A stretch of DNA of 64,000 nt from Hyphomicrobiales bacterium (GCA_900473205.1 UCLB01000023.1:81239-145238), one strand, 5' to 3'; positions 1-10,838 are shown, numbered from the stretch's first letter. Program-made: numbers and translations. Notes: generated by a model from the sequence alone, not told the origin.

Positions 1-18
1 GGGGGTAAGCCACACCCA
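1..18. repeat. Edge of an intergenic palindromic repeat (family C)
   Basis: The first 18 bases match, with two differences, the bases that run out of the right arm of the complete element at 7846-8011 (both read five Gs, then t.agccacac.ca). The window therefore begins at the outer edge of a second copy of that element. The match is short, so this is an inference. Confidence 0.4.
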
Positions 19-69
19 CTACCGTCTAAATCCGCGTCCCGCACACCGTAAAAGAAGGCGTTTCACCCC

Positions 70-2382
70 TCACCGTTTCTTCATCGCCTCAGCCAAAGCC
101 GCCGCCAATGCACCGCCGGGTGGCGCCGTCTCAGTGCGTTGCTGCGGCTTGGCGCTAGCATGCCGCATGGCGTTGGCGTTACCCTTTTCGCGCATCGGCT
201 GCGGAGCAACCTCCCCGCCGTCCTTGCGCATGGTCAGCCCGATGCGCTTACGCTTCACGTCCACTTCCACCACGCGAACTTTCACCACATCGCCAGCCTT
301 CACCACTTCATGCGGGTCCTTGATGAAGCGGTCTGCCAGCTGCGAGACGTGGACGAGGCCGTCCTGATGCACGCCGATATCCACGAAAGCGCCGAAAGCG
401 GCGACATTCGTCACCGTGCCTTCCAGCAGCATGCCGGGTTTCAGGTCGGTGATTTCATCCACGCCATCCGCAAAGGTCGCAGTCTTGAAGCTCGGACGCG
501 GGTCTCGGCCCGGCTTTTCCAGTTCGGCAATGATGTCCTTGACGGTCGGCAGACCGAACTGTTCATCGATGAATTGCTTGGGGTCCAAAGACTTCAGCGC
601 CGCACTATCACCCATGACCGAGCGTAGATCGCGACCGCAGGCGGCGACGATCTTCTTGGCAACGCCGTAAGCTTCAGGGTGCACGGAGGATGAATCCAGC
701 GGCTCCTTGCCGTTCGGAATACGCAAAAAGCCCGCGCATTGTTCGAAGGTGCGCTGTCCCAGACGCGGCACTTTCAGCAGCTCCTTGCGGCTGGCGAAGG
801 GCCCGGTCTGGTCACGATGCAGAACGATGGCGTCCGCAATCGATGCGCCAAGGCCTGAAACCCGTGACAGAAGCGGGGCGGATGCCGTGTTGAGATCAAC
901 GCCGACAGCGTTCACCGCATCTTCCACGACAGCGTCCAGCGAGCGCGAAAGCTTGCCCTGATCGACATCGTGCTGGTACTGGCCGACGCCGATGGACTTG
1001 GGCTCGATCTTCACCAGTTCCGCCAGCGGATCTTGCAGGCGGCGGGCGATGGAGACGGCACCGCGCAGCGACACATCCAGATTGGGGAATTCGGCAGCGG
1101 CACTGGCCGAGGCGGAATAAATCGACGCACCGGCTTCCGAGACGATGACCTTGGTGGGCTTTGCGCCGGTCAGTTGGCCCAGCAGGTCGGCCACCAGCCG
1201 TTCCGTTTCGCGGCTGCCGGTGCCGTTGCCGATGGAGATCAGTTCGACATTGTGCTTGCGGATGAGGCTTGCGAGTTCCGCCTGCGTGCCGCGAATGTCG
1301 TTTTTAGGCGGGAATGGATAGACGGTGGTCGTTTCCAGCAGCTTGCCGGTGCCATCCACGATCGCCACTTTGACGCCAGTGCGGATGCCGGGATCGAGAC
1401 CCATGGTGGCGCGCGAACCGGCAGGGGCCGCCAATAGCAGATCCTTCAAGTTGCGGGCAAAGACGTGGATCGCCTCTTCTTCCGCCCGCTCGCGCAATTC
1501 GCGCATAAGGTCGAGCGACAGCGACATGGAAAGCTTGACGCGCCATGTCCAGCCCGCGACCTCCATAAGCCACGCATCGGCAGGACCAGCGCTGCGGATA
1601 TCAAACGCGCTGGCGATGGTGCGCTGGGCGGGTTTGACCGGTGACGGATCATCCGCATCGACATCGATGGTCAGCGTCAGCACTTCCTCGTCCCAGCCGC
1701 GCAGCATCGCCAAGGCGCGGTGGCCCGGCACCGTCGCCCATTTTTCGGAATGGTCGAAATAGTCGGAAAACTTCTCCCCCGTCGCCTGCTTGCCATCCAC
1801 CACCTTGGCGCGGAAGGTGGCGTTGTGGCGCATGTAATCACGCAGACGCTTCAAGAGATCGGCATTCTCAGTCATGGTTTCTGCCACGATATCGCGTGCG
1901 CCTTCGAGCGCTGCCTTCACATCCGCCACTTCACCCTGAACATAGGCCTGCGCCAGCTTGGCCGGATCGGCGCTGCGGTCGTCCCAGATGGCCTGTGCCA
2001 GAGGTCCGAGTCCCCGCTCACGGGCAATCTCGGCGCGGGTGCGGCGCTTGGGCTTATAGGGAAGGTAAAGGTCTTCGAGTTCCGCCTTGGTCGTGGCCGA
2101 AACGATCTTGACCATCAGCTCATCGGTCATCTTGTCCTGACCGGTGATGAAATCGACAATCGAGGCGCGGCGGGCGTTGAGTTCGCGCAGATAGGACAGC
2201 CGTTCCGCCAGCGTGCGAAGCTGGGTATCATCCAGCCCGCCGGTCACTTCCTTGCGGTAGCGAGCAATGAAGGGAACGGTCGCACCTTCGTCCAGCAGCG
2301 CAATCGCCGCCTTGACCTGTTCGGCGCGGGCATTGATCTCGGAAGCGATAAGGGGAGCAAGGCGGGCATTATCTGCGGACAT
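70..2382 (-). CDS. tex: Tex family RNA-binding transcriptional accessory protein
   Basis: A 770-residue protein with the complete Tex/YhgF layout. It has a helical Tex_N region (about 1-190), an RNase H-like YqgF domain around 325-455 (motif [15 protein letters not shown]), a helix-hairpin-helix region near 490-560, and a C-terminal S1 RNA-binding domain around 645-715 ([19 protein letters not shown]). Tex proteins bind nucleic acid and act on transcription and RNA turnover in the cytoplasm. The tail after S1 is basic and low in complexity. It is transcribed divergently from purD, with about 170 bp between the two starts. The ATG at 2382 has only a weak purine-rich ribosome site. Confidence 0.95.
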   Translation of the reverse strand: MSADNARLAPLIASEINARAEQVKAAIALLDEGATVPFIARYRKEVTGGLDDTQLRTLAERLSYLRELNARRASIVDFITGQDKMTDELMVKIVSATTKAELEDLYLPYKPKRRTRAEIARERGLGPLAQAIWDDRSADPAKLAQAYVQGEVADVKAALEGARDIVAETMTENADLLKRLRDYMRHNATFRAKVVDGKQATGEKFSDYFDHSEKWATVPGHRALAMLRGWDEEVLTLTIDVDADDPSPVKPAQRTIASAFDIRSAGPADAWLMEVAGWTWRVKLSMSLSLDLMRELRERAEEEAIHVFARNLKDLLLAAPAGSRATMGLDPGIRTGVKVAIVDGTGKLLETTTVYPFPPKNDIRGTQAELASLIRKHNVELISIGNGTGSRETERLVADLLGQLTGAKPTKVIVSEAGASIYSASASAAAEFPNLDVSLRGAVSIARRLQDPLAELVKIEPKSIGVGQYQHDVDQGKLSRSLDAVVEDAVNAVGVDLNTASAPLLSRVSGLGASIADAIVLHRDQTGPFASRKELLKVPRLGQRTFEQCAGFLRIPNGKEPLDSSSVHPEAYGVAKKIVAACGRDLRSVMGDSAALKSLDPKQFIDEQFGLPTVKDIIAELEKPGRDPRPSFKTATFADGVDEITDLKPGMLLEGTVTNVAAFGAFVDIGVHQDGLVHVSQLADRFIKDPHEVVKAGDVVKVRVVEVDVKRKRIGLTMRKDGGEVAPQPMREKGNANAMRHASAKPQQRTETAPPGGALAAALAEAMKKR

Positions 2383-2553
2383 ATGTTTCTCTGGCTGTTT
2401 TCAAATCTGCCCGAACATAGATGCTGATTATGGCATGACAACAAGAAGCTTCCGCGATTCCACAGAAAAGCATGGGTTGCGCTTGACCTTTCAGCCCTTG
2501 GCCCTTAACGCCCCAGCATCACGAGAAAACGCGAGATGACAGGGGTGTTGAGC

Positions 2554-3831
2554 ATGAATGTTCTGTTGATCGGTTCCGGCGGACGCGAACATGCGCTGGC
2601 ATGGAAAATCGCCCAGTCTCCCCGCCTCACACAGCTTTTCGCCGCCCCCGGTAATCCCGGCATTGCCGAACACGCGACGCTGGTCTCGTTCAATGTCGAA
2701 GACCACGCAGCCGTCATCGCATTTTGCAAGGAAACCTCCATCGACTTCGTGGTCGTCGGACCGGAAGCACCACTGGTCGCTGGACTTGCGGATGATCTAC
2801 GCGCCGCTGGCATCGCCACCTTCGGCCCGTCCAAGGCGGCGGCACAGCTTGAGGGTTCCAAGGGCTTCACCAAGGATCTCTGCGCCCGTTATGACATCCC
2901 GACCGGCGCCTACCAGCGCTTCAAGGCTGCCGAACCAGCCAAGGCCTATGTGCGCGAACAGGGCGCACCTATCGTCATCAAGGCCGATGGTCTGGCAGCG
3001 GGCAAAGGCGTTACGGTTGCGATGACGGAAGCCGAGGCGCTTGCTGCCATCGATGATTGCTTTGACGGCGCGTTTGGCGCCGCCGGTGCGGAAGTTGTTG
3101 TAGAAGCCTTCCTGGATGGCGAAGAAGCGAGCTTCTTCTGCCTTTCCGATGGCAAGACCGCTCTGGCGCTGGCCACCGCGCAGGACCACAAGCGCGTTGG
3201 CAATGGCGACACCGGCCCCAACACGGGTGGCATGGGCGCTTACTCTCCCGCCCCGGTCATGACACCCGAAATGGTCGAGCGGACGATGAAGGAGATCATC
3301 GAACCGACGATCAAAGGCATGGCGCAGGATGGCAACCCGTTTTCCGGCGTGTTCTTCGCAGGCCTGATGATCACCGCCAAAGGCCCTGAACTGATCGAAT
3401 ACAATGTCCGTTTCGGCGACCCTGAGTGTCAGGTGCTGATGATGCGCCTGAAGAGCGACCTGCTGCCCATCCTCTATGCCACGGCCACCGGCACGCTGGA
3501 TCAGGTGACCGCAGAATGGCGCGACGATGCGGCGCTGACCATCGTTCTCGCCTCCAAGGGCTACCCTGCGCCTTATGACAAGAATACGCCGATTGACCAT
3601 GTCCCAGATGCACGCGAAGACGCCAAGGTGTTTCATGCTGGCACAGCGCTGAAAGACGGCCAATTGGTTGCCACCGGCGGTCGCGTTTTGAACGTGACGG
3701 CCTTCGGCAAGACCGTAACGGAAGCCCAAGCTCGTGCCTATGCCCTCGCCAAAGAGGTAAAATGGGACAATGGTTTCAACCGCAGCGACATTGGCTGGCA
3801 GGCCGTAGCCCGCGAAAAACAAGATCGATAG
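2554..3831 (+). CDS. purD: Phosphoribosylamine-glycine ligase (GARS)
   Basis: PurD is the ATP-grasp ligase that joins glycine to 5-phosphoribosylamine in step two of purine synthesis. The protein opens with the family signature [18 protein letters not shown], carries the ATP-grasp segment [12 protein letters not shown] near residue 145, and has the [12 protein letters not shown] and [12 protein letters not shown] motifs. At 424 residues it has normal length. I chose ATG 2554 rather than the in-frame ATG 2536 because 2554 starts exactly at the conserved N-terminus and has AGGGG about 8 nt upstream. It stands alone on the plus strand, divergent from tex. Confidence 0.95.
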   Translation: MNVLLIGSGGREHALAWKIAQSPRLTQLFAAPGNPGIAEHATLVSFNVEDHAAVIAFCKETSIDFVVVGPEAPLVAGLADDLRAAGIATFGPSKAAAQLEGSKGFTKDLCARYDIPTGAYQRFKAAEPAKAYVREQGAPIVIKADGLAAGKGVTVAMTEAEALAAIDDCFDGAFGAAGAEVVVEAFLDGEEASFFCLSDGKTALALATAQDHKRVGNGDTGPNTGGMGAYSPAPVMTPEMVERTMKEIIEPTIKGMAQDGNPFSGVFFAGLMITAKGPELIEYNVRFGDPECQVLMMRLKSDLLPILYATATGTLDQVTAEWRDDAALTIVLASKGYPAPYDKNTPIDHVPDAREDAKVFHAGTALKDGQLVATGGRVLNVTAFGKTVTEAQARAYALAKEVKWDNGFNRSDIGWQAVAREKQDR

Positions 3832-3941
3832 CACCGGATTTCGTTCAATATTTACCAAAATTCCTGACCCTATGGAAAGGAAGTTCCGGTAAAATCCCAA
3901 CCGTCAAAGCAGCAGAATGGCTGCGGGAAACGGGGGTTTTT

Positions 3942-4409
3942 ATGCGCAAGATTTTGCTGACAGTGACAATCGTGCTGGCAAGCGGCTCTGCCATGGCTTC
4001 CTCCATCGAAGTCATTCGTGGAAACCGCGCTGCAAACCACAGCGTCATCTCCGTTCAATGCGAAGCCTGCCCACCGGCAAAGGTTAAGCCGCGCGCGGAA
4101 GCCGCCCCCACACTGGCACCCGGCACGCAGGATATTTCCATTCGTGATGTCGATGGCAAGAAGCAGATCGTGCGCCGGGAAGCCTGGCTTGGTGGCTCTC
4201 CTGTGACCTATGTCAGCAAAAATCCCGCATGGCTTCCCGCGGAAGATGCCAATGCCGTGGTCGCCGAACAGCCAACGACCATCGATGCGCTGGTCAAGAC
4301 TTCCGCCGTGGAAAACGTCATCAACAATGAGGCCGTCATTCCCGTGGCCGCAGACACGACCACGCCATTATCGCTGGATGGCCTGACTTTGCGCCAATCT
4401 CAGCAATAA
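3942..4409 (+). CDS. Small secreted protein, possibly HPE1-like
   Basis: A 155-residue protein with a clear signal peptide (MRKILLTVTIVLASGSAMA, cleavage probably after residue 19). The mature part begins SSIEVIRGN and contains a CEACPP pair of cysteines, then the stretch DISIRDVDGKKQIVRREAWLGG. From memory it resembles small rhizobial proteins annotated as plant virulence effector HPE1-like; I cannot confirm that, and the name says little about function. The open frame reaches back to 3762, but ATG 3942 fits the signal peptide. It stands alone after purD. Confidence 0.7.
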   Translation: MRKILLTVTIVLASGSAMASSIEVIRGNRAANHSVISVQCEACPPAKVKPRAEAAPTLAPGTQDISIRDVDGKKQIVRREAWLGGSPVTYVSKNPAWLPAEDANAVVAEQPTTIDALVKTSAVENVINNEAVIPVAADTTTPLSLDGLTLRQSQQ

Positions 4410-4681
4410 ATGCGAAAGCAACCATCCAGAGTCACTTTCGAATATTATCGGCAACTAACGATGGAAGAAATTTGTCATATTTCTGACAAAACGCAAATTA
4501 TTTTCTCCAGACCCTTCGTTGTCGGGTAAAACTTAAATATTTATTCAAATTTCTAAAGCTTCATCTGTCGCAGATGGTGCGATGATATGCACCTGTATTG
4601 CGCATCAGGCGCTTATTCCCAGAAGATTTCAAAATCGTCCTGCTGCACCCTTGCAGCGGCGCTGTAGCCCTGTGAGCTCTT

Positions 4682-6511
4682 ATGAAAAATTTGCCGATTT
4701 CCCGACAATTGATCCTGCTTGTGGTGGCGCTGATGGCGGCATTTACCCTTGCGACCTACTTCCAGATCAGATCGTCCGTCAACGCCATTTATGAAGAGCG
4801 CTATGGAATGCTGCGCACGCAGGTGCAGTCCTCCATCTCCATCCTGCAATCCTTCTACGACAAGGAAAAGGCTGGCACGCTGACCCGCGAGCAGGCCATG
4901 GCACAGGCCTTCGCCATCGTCACCGCCATGAAATACACGCCTGACGGCTACATGTTCGGCTATGATTACGATGTGAAGATGCTGTTTCACCCGGAAGCCA
5001 AGCGCGTGGGGCAAAGCTACAAGGGCAAGCCGGACAGCCAGGGCTTCAACTACCGTGACGAGCTTGTTCGTCTGGGCCGCGCGGGTGGCGGCGAAACCAG
5101 CTTCTATGGTCCCAAGCCCGGCGCGGAAGGCGACAACTTTCTGAAAAGCTCTTATGCCATGGCGTTCGAGCCCTGGCAGGTCGTGGTCGTGACAGGCGTT
5201 TACGTCGATGACCTTCAGGCACAGGTTCGCTCAACCATCATCAACGCCATCTCGGTTGGCGTCGGCGTGTTTCTGCTGGGCCTTGCCGCTGCCTGGGTAG
5301 TCATTCGCGGCATTTCCAGACCGCTTGATGACCTGCACAAGGCGCTGGGCGAAGTCGCCAACGAGAATGTCGATCTAGCCATTCCTCATACTGGCATGAA
5401 GAACGAAATCGGCCTGATGGCCAAGGCGACCCAGGCGCTGCAACAGAAGGTGCGCGAGCGCCACATGATGCAGCAGCGTCAGGAAGAGCAGCAATTGCAG
5501 CTGGACAGCGAGCGCCAGACCAATCTCGACATGCAGCGCGACGAAGCAGCCCTTCAGGCCCGCGTCGTTGCCACCATCGGCTCTGCACTGGAACAGCTGG
5601 CGCAGGGCGACCTGACGGTTCGCTGCCACGATCTGGGCTCCCGTTACGCCGACCTGCGCGACAATTTCAACGAAGCGCTCTCGCAGCTGGATGCGGCCAT
5701 GGCCAAGGTCAACGCCAAGAGCATCGATATCGGCGGTTCCAAGGATGAAATCCGCAAGGCCTCCAACGAGCTTTCCCAGCGCACCGAACGTCAGGCCGCC
5801 AGCCTTGAGGAAACGTCGGCGGCGTTGGACGAGTTGACCGTTGCCGTGCGCCAGACCGCAGATGGCGCATCGGAAGCGTCAAAGCGCGTAACCTCGATCA
5901 GCACCGATGCGAACCGCAGCGACCAGATCGTCGAAGAAGCCATCGGCGCGATGAGCGGCATCGAACAATCCGCCGAAGAGATTTCCAAAATCATCGGCGT
6001 TATCGACGACATCGCCTTCCAGACCAATCTCCTGGCTCTGAATGCAGGCGTGGAAGCTGCCCGTGCGGGCGAAGCCGGCAAGGGCTTTGCCGTCGTTGCC
6101 CAGGAAGTGCGAGAACTGGCCCAGAAATCCGCAGCAGCAGCCAAGGAAATCAAGACGCAGATCGCCCGCTCCTCGACGCAGGTCGAAAACGGCGTTCGCC
6201 TGGTGGGCGAGGCAGGCGATGCGCTGAAACGCATCTCCAACCAGATCAAGTCGTCCAGCGAGATCGTCAGCAAGATCGCCCATTCGGCTGCTGAGCAGGA
6301 CAGCACGCTGCGCTCCATCTCGTCGTCGCTCAACCAGCTGGACGCCGCAACCCAGCACAATGCCGCGATGGCCGAGGAAACCACGGCTTCTGCCGAGGCA
6401 CTGGCCGCCGACACGGAAGAACTGCTGAACCTCATCCGCACGTTCCGGGTTTCTAGTTCGCAGAATGGCAGCCTGCACGGCATGGCGCAGCAGATGCGGA
6501 TGGCAAGCTGA
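4682..6511 (+). CDS. Methyl-accepting chemotaxis protein with Cache sensor
   Basis: A 609-residue transmembrane chemoreceptor. Membrane segments lie at about 8-30 and 188-210 and enclose a periplasmic single-Cache (sCache_2) domain, recognised by TPDGYMFGYDYDVKMLFHP. A HAMP domain follows (about 211-263), then a coiled-coil signalling domain whose hairpin tip near 445-480 is the standard [21 protein letters not shown]. sCache_2 receptors usually sense small organic acids; the ligand here is unknown. No C-terminal CheR-tethering pentapeptide is visible. The upstream 270 bp are AT-rich and a hairpin terminator follows at 6539. Confidence 0.93.
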   Translation: MKNLPISRQLILLVVALMAAFTLATYFQIRSSVNAIYEERYGMLRTQVQSSISILQSFYDKEKAGTLTREQAMAQAFAIVTAMKYTPDGYMFGYDYDVKMLFHPEAKRVGQSYKGKPDSQGFNYRDELVRLGRAGGGETSFYGPKPGAEGDNFLKSSYAMAFEPWQVVVVTGVYVDDLQAQVRSTIINAISVGVGVFLLGLAAAWVVIRGISRPLDDLHKALGEVANENVDLAIPHTGMKNEIGLMAKATQALQQKVRERHMMQQRQEEQQLQLDSERQTNLDMQRDEAALQARVVATIGSALEQLAQGDLTVRCHDLGSRYADLRDNFNEALSQLDAAMAKVNAKSIDIGGSKDEIRKASNELSQRTERQAASLEETSAALDELTVAVRQTADGASEASKRVTSISTDANRSDQIVEEAIGAMSGIEQSAEEISKIIGVIDDIAFQTNLLALNAGVEAARAGEAGKGFAVVAQEVRELAQKSAAAAKEIKTQIARSSTQVENGVRLVGEAGDALKRISNQIKSSSEIVSKIAHSAAEQDSTLRSISSSLNQLDAATQHNAAMAEETTASAEALAADTEELLNLIRTFRVSSSQNGSLHGMAQQMRMAS

Positions 6512-6538
6512 TCGCTTAGCGGGATATTTTTAAATGGA

Positions 6539-6567
6539 CGCCGGGGAGACATCTCCGGCGTTTTTTA
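6539..6567 (+). terminator. Rho-independent terminator after the chemoreceptor gene
   Basis: The stem CGCC(gg)GGAGA / TCTCC-GGCG closes on a two-base loop with a two-base bulge, and is followed by six Ts. It lies 28 nt after the MCP stop codon. Confidence 0.85.
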
Positions 6568-6613
6568 TGGGTAGGTGCTGGGGCGGCCGACCTATGGAGC
6601 ACAACCCTATCTT

Positions 6614-6726
6614 CCGTCATACCGGGCTTGACCCGGTATCCAGCAGCGCCGCGTCTGCGGTGCGAAAGAGTCTTTCAACCCAATGACTTGGGTTGCCTGG
6701 ATCCCGCATCAAGTGCGGGAAGACGG
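6614..6726. repeat. Intergenic palindromic repeat (family B, long form)
   Basis: A 113-bp element whose ends are inverted (ccgtcat...agacgg). The left half contains ACCGGGCTTGACCCGGTAT, itself a hairpin, and the right half GATCCCGCATCAAGTGCGGGA, a second hairpin. It shares its ends and general design with the two 85-bp elements at 43856 and 61058 but has a different middle. It lies between two convergent genes, where it could also act as a terminator. Confidence 0.7.
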
Positions 6727-6778
6727 AACTTAGGGTGACCGCACGAGCTACCACTTCTCGGCACAGGTCCGCCCTCAC

Positions 6779-7252
6779 TCACCCCCGCCGGGCCGACTCG
6801 ATCTTTGCCACATCGATCTTCTTCATCGTCATCATGGCCTCGAAAGCCCGCTTCGCCTCGTCACCGCCTGCGGCGATTGCCTCCATCAACACCCGCGGGG
6901 TAATCTGCCAGGAAACGCCCCATTTGTCCTTGCACCAGCCGCACTCGCTCTCCTGCCCGCCATTATCGATAATGGCGTTCCAGTAACGGTCGGTTTCTTC
7001 CTGATCTTCTGTCGATATCTGGAAGGAGAAAGCTTCGGTGTGCTTGAACATAGGGCCGCCGTTCAGGCCGATACAGGCGACACCGGCGACGGTAAACTCC
7101 ACCGTCAGCACATTGCCTTCCTTGCCAGCGGGATAGTCCCCCGGCGCGCGATGCACGGCCGTCACCGCGCTATCTGGAAACACCTGCGCATAAAAGCGAG
7201 CGGCAGCTTCCGCATCCTTGTCATACCAGACGCAAATCGTATTCTTGGCCAT
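6779..7252 (-). CDS. VOC family protein (PhnB-like glyoxalase fold)
   Basis: A 157-residue protein of the PhnB/3-demethylubiquinone-methyltransferase-like branch of the vicinal oxygen chelate superfamily. Recognisable features are the start MAKNTICVWYDKDAEAAARFY, the block GPMFKHTEAFSFQISTEDQ, and ECGWCKDKWGVSWQITPRVL near the C-terminus. The family has many members of unknown substrate, so the reaction cannot be given. It is a single minus-strand gene between a family B repeat and the DUF523 gene. Confidence 0.88.
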   Translation of the reverse strand: MAKNTICVWYDKDAEAAARFYAQVFPDSAVTAVHRAPGDYPAGKEGNVLTVEFTVAGVACIGLNGGPMFKHTEAFSFQISTEDQEETDRYWNAIIDNGGQESECGWCKDKWGVSWQITPRVLMEAIAAGGDEAKRAFEAMMTMKKIDVAKIESARRG

Positions 7253-7313
7253 CGTGCATTCCTCCCTGCATTTTATATGGCGAGGGGATTATGCAGCAGA
7301 AACGGCGACGTTC

Positions 7314-7835
7314 CTAGTAAGATGGCTCAGAGCGCTCTGTCGCTGCGACAAGCGCATTGATGTCCCTGTCCGAAAAAACTGCGATGCCCGCCTGCTGAAA
7401 CAATGCGGCGGTGACGCCATTGCCCGCATGTTTGCGGCCCGAAAAAGAGCCGTCATATACCGCAACCGACCCGCAGGACGGGCTACCATCGATCAGCAAC
7501 GCATAGTCGCAGCCATTGTCCTTGGCGAAAGCCAGCGCCTTTTCCGCTCCCTCGATGAACTGCGCCGTCACATCACCGCCGGTGATTTCGATCACCCGGG
7601 CGCGGCCTTCCAGCACATCGAGCCCGGAGGCCCCACCCTCGATTTCCGCAGGCGGACGCGGCACCGGCATGCCACCCGCCATCTCCGGACAGATGGTCAC
7701 CAGCCTGCCCTCGGTCTTCCAGCGGTCGATGGCAAGATGCGAGAGAGGCTTGCCCTTTCCGTCGTAGCGGACGGCGTGACCGAGGAGGCAGGCGCTGATG
7801 AGGATTTTGGAAGGGTGGTCGTTAGATGTTTTCAT
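7314..7835 (-). CDS. DUF523 domain-containing protein
   Basis: A 173-residue cytoplasmic protein that fits DUF523 (YbbK-like). Conserved family features are the N-terminal SACLLG near residue 14, CPEMAGGMPVPRPPAEI around 50-65, and the Cys block LIDGSPSCGS around 113-122. The conserved cysteines suggest a redox or metal role, but the family has no established function. It ends close to the VOC gene start and is preceded by the MITE-like element at 7846-8011. Confidence 0.9.
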   Translation of the reverse strand: MKTSNDHPSKILISACLLGHAVRYDGKGKPLSHLAIDRWKTEGRLVTICPEMAGGMPVPRPPAEIEGGASGLDVLEGRARVIEITGGDVTAQFIEGAEKALAFAKDNGCDYALLIDGSPSCGSVAVYDGSFSGRKHAGNGVTAALFQQAGIAVFSDRDINALVAATERSEPSY

Positions 7836-7845
7836 GCGCGGCTAG

Positions 7846-8011
7846 CCCCCCTCTGCCCTGCCGGGCATCTCCCCCACAGGTGGGGAGATCACTCGCGGAC
7901 AGCATTCGACCATCTTACACGTTTCGTGGTGTCGGTGCGGATGAACCGCAGAGCGTCCGCCCAGCCAATCTCCCTCCTTGTGGGGGAGATGTCCGGCAGG
8001 ACAGAGGGGGG
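7846..8011. repeat. MITE-like element with 31-bp terminal inverted repeats (family C)
   Basis: A 166-bp element. Its left arm (7846-7876, six Cs then TCTGCCCTGCCGGGCATC and five Cs) and right arm (7981-8011) are inverted copies matching at 29 of 31 positions by hand alignment. The centre has no reading frame of note. It sits between the starts and ends of two minus-strand genes, DUF523 and glyS. No clear target-site duplication was seen. A fragment of another copy is at the very start of the window. Confidence 0.8.
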
Positions 8012-8043
8012 TGAGCCACACGCACAACGCCCCCTTATGCACC

Positions 8044-10467
8044 TCACCCGCTGATCTTCGAGAAGTCTGCAACCGTCCCCGTCGCTTCGCGAATGGCCTT
8101 GAGCAGAGCCAGACGATTGGCGCGGATGGCGTTGTCTTCATCGTTGACCAGCACGTCTTCAAAGAACTTATCGACCGGGGCGCGCAGCGTCGAGAGCGCC
8201 TGCATGGCCGAGCGGAAGTCTTCCGTTTCGACCGCCTTGGCGGCATCGGCAGAGGCGGTCTTGATGGCGGCGTAAAGCGCCTTTTCAGCATCGAGCTTCA
8301 GCAACTCTTCCGAAACGCTTTCGGCCACCACGGTGCCCTTCTTTTCTTCCGCCGCCAGAAGCTGTGTGGCGCGCTTGGTGCCGGCCAGAAGGTTGATGCC
8401 ATCCTGATCCGTCACGAAGGCGGTTAGCGCTTCGACGCGACGCGCGACCATGAGGAGATCGTCGGTCTCGGGCGTAAGCACGGCCTCGATGAGATCGTAG
8501 CGGGCGCCGAGATCGCGGAGGTAGACTTTGAGGCGGTCGTGGAAGAAGGAGAGAAGGTTTTTGCTTTCATATTGAACATCTAAGGTTTTGTCCTGTCTCC
8601 AACGATCAATGATTTTATCAAGAAGCCGCTCACGTGTTTCGTCACTTAAAGCTGACTTCCCGCTAAAAATTTCTTCGTTTTCCATTAGATCATTGAATGA
8701 GAAATTGTCGCCTTTCTGGGCCACTTCTATGTCCGACAAAAGGGCGTTCGAAGAACTCAAGTCATTTTGTATTTCCTCCGATAGCAAAGCCCTATGCTCT
8801 TGCTCTTCTTTAGCGAGGATGTTCCAATACGTATCAATAAATACTTCCTTTAGGGACAACCGCACATTCCGCTCTAGAATAACACGCACCACACCCAGCG
8901 CCGCACGGCGCAGCGCGAACGGGTCCTTCGAACCAGTCGGCTTTTCATCAATGGCCCAGAAGCCGACCAATGTGTCGAGCTTGTCGGCCAGAGCCACGGT
9001 CAGACCGACCTTATCCTGCGGCAGACGGTCGGAGGGGCCATTTGGCTTCCAGTGGTCTTCAATCGCGGCGGCGACGCTTTCGTTCTCACCCTGAAGCGTC
9101 GCGTATTTGCGACCCATCAGGCCCTGCAATTCGGGGAATTCCCCGACGGCTTCCGTGCGCAGGTCGGCCTTAGCGAGAACCACGGCGCGGTCTACCAGAT
9201 CAGCATCGGCACCGATAACAGGGGCAAGCTGCTTGGCCAGTTCACGGATGCGGGCGACGCGTTCGCCCTGCGTGCCGAGCTTGGCGTGGAAGGTCACGTT
9301 CAGCGCGTCGAGCTTGGCCATGCGCTGGTCCAGCGGCTTTTTCAGGTCGAGGTCGAATTTCGCGGCGGAATCTTTCAGCGTTTCCAGGTCCGGCAGGTCG
9401 CCCTGGTCGCGGGTCCAGAAATGCTTGGCGTCCGACAGGCGGGCGCGCACGACCTTGCCGTTGCCGTGAATGATTTCCTTGCCGCCATCCTTGGCTTCAA
9501 TGTTGGAGACCAGAATGAAGCGATTGGACAGGCCTTCCGTCGACCCTTGAGGGCGGGTGACGAAACACTTCTGGTTGGTCTTGATGGTGAGGCGGATGAT
9601 TTCGGCGGGGATTTCGAGGTAATCTTCCTCGAACGTGCCGATCAGCACCTGCGGCCATTCCACGAGGCCGGAGACCTCTTCCAGAAGGCCTTCGTCTTCC
9701 ACGAGATCGAGCCCATTCGCGAAAGCCAGATCCTTGGCGTCATGCAAAATGATGTCCTTGCGGCGCTCGGCATCCAATATGACCTTGGCCTTTTCGAGGC
9801 TCGATACATAGTCCTCGAAGCGGCGCACGGTGATGGCTTCCGGCGCGTGGAAACGGTGACCATAGGTCACGTTGCCGGCCACGATGCCATCGATCTCGAA
9901 GGGAATGACCTGCGTTTCGTCATGTTCGGGGCCAAACAGGCAGACGATGGATTGCAGCGGGCGCACCCAGCGCAGGCTTTCCGAACCCTTGCCCTCGATG
10001 CCGCCATAGCTCGAACCCTTCGGCATGGAAGCCGGACCGGAGCGCATGGATTTTGGCCATGCAAAGCCCCTGATGATGCCGGGCATCACCTCGGCAATGA
10101 TCTCTTCCGCCGCACGGCCGGGCTTGTTGACGATGGCGATATAGAAATCGCCCTTTTTCGGGTCAGACACGACCTGCGCCTGCGAGATATCGCTAAGGCT
10201 CGCGCCGCGCAAAAAGCCTTCGATGGCCTTTTCATTGGCATCCGTCCGGGGGCCTTTCTTTTCTTCGCGCACATCGGCAGAGCGCGCATTCAGCCCGCGA
10301 ATATCCAGCGTCAGACGACGCGGCGTCCAGTATTCCCGCGCACCCTCATAGGTCAGCCCTCGTTCCACCAGCGCATCGGTGACAAGCTTCTTCAAATCGC
10401 CAGCCGCCTTGCGCTGCATGCGGGCAGGGATTTCCTCGGAGCGAAGTTCGAGCAGAAGATCAGGCAT
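8044..10467 (-). CDS. glyS: Glycyl-tRNA synthetase beta subunit with an internal insertion
   Basis: GlyS is the tRNA-binding beta chain of the two-subunit glycyl-tRNA synthetase. The protein starts [20 protein letters not shown], the standard N-terminus, so ATG 10467 is used although the frame is open to 10743. Other signatures are [20 protein letters not shown] and the C-terminal helical region [15 protein letters not shown]. At 807 residues it is longer than the roughly 690 of E. coli GlyS. The extra sequence lies between about residues 528 and 637, where the DNA falls to about 42% GC (hand count over 8581-8880). The reading frame is intact. Unusually it is divergent from glyQ. Confidence 0.95.
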   Translation of the reverse strand: MPDLLLELRSEEIPARMQRKAAGDLKKLVTDALVERGLTYEGAREYWTPRRLTLDIRGLNARSADVREEKKGPRTDANEKAIEGFLRGASLSDISQAQVVSDPKKGDFYIAIVNKPGRAAEEIIAEVMPGIIRGFAWPKSMRSGPASMPKGSSYGGIEGKGSESLRWVRPLQSIVCLFGPEHDETQVIPFEIDGIVAGNVTYGHRFHAPEAITVRRFEDYVSSLEKAKVILDAERRKDIILHDAKDLAFANGLDLVEDEGLLEEVSGLVEWPQVLIGTFEEDYLEIPAEIIRLTIKTNQKCFVTRPQGSTEGLSNRFILVSNIEAKDGGKEIIHGNGKVVRARLSDAKHFWTRDQGDLPDLETLKDSAAKFDLDLKKPLDQRMAKLDALNVTFHAKLGTQGERVARIRELAKQLAPVIGADADLVDRAVVLAKADLRTEAVGEFPELQGLMGRKYATLQGENESVAAAIEDHWKPNGPSDRLPQDKVGLTVALADKLDTLVGFWAIDEKPTGSKDPFALRRAALGVVRVILERNVRLSLKEVFIDTYWNILAKEEQEHRALLSEEIQNDLSSSNALLSDIEVAQKGDNFSFNDLMENEEIFSGKSALSDETRERLLDKIIDRWRQDKTLDVQYESKNLLSFFHDRLKVYLRDLGARYDLIEAVLTPETDDLLMVARRVEALTAFVTDQDGINLLAGTKRATQLLAAEEKKGTVVAESVSEELLKLDAEKALYAAIKTASADAAKAVETEDFRSAMQALSTLRAPVDKFFEDVLVNDEDNAIRANRLALLKAIREATGTVADFSKISG

Positions 10468-10589
10468 ATCTATTTTCCGGTGTCGTGGATTTTCGTTGGC
10501 CTCTGCTAGCAAAATTTGAGGCGGATGCACAATGGTAATATCGGGCGCGTCATCTTGGGCGCGCGTTGCGAAGGGCGCCTCACCCTCCG

Positions 10590-10702
10590 CCCTCATGCTG
10601 AGGTGGCGCGTAGCGCCCTCGAAGCATCCGACCGCACACTCTGTGGTTTCATCCCGCAACCCTCGTCCTTCGAGGCCCCTGCGGGGCACCTCAGGATGAG
10701 GG
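10590..10702. repeat. Pair of REP-like modules (family A) between glyS and glyQ
   Basis: Two modules of the pattern TTCGAGGC-[hairpin]-CACCTCAGGATGAGGG lie head to head: one inverted at 10590-10625 and one forward at 10660-10702. The same module occurs twice on each side of the GIY-YIG gene near 17 kb. The rest of the 10468-10838 gap shows no gene. Confidence 0.8.
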
Positions 10703-10838
10703 TAGCTACCGTCGTATGCGCCGCAAGGCACCCTCCCCTGCACAGAAGCCTTGACCCGCAGCCCCTACCCATGGCACCTGTCCGCATCCAAAGTGCGCAA
10801 GCACTTACTGACAACAATCGATGGCCGTGATGACTGCA

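Noticed and set aside
9052-10509. A 485-residue plus-strand open frame opposite glyS
   Set aside because: Antisense to a conserved glyS domain; codon pattern mirrors the real gene, and no start signal or family match is seen.
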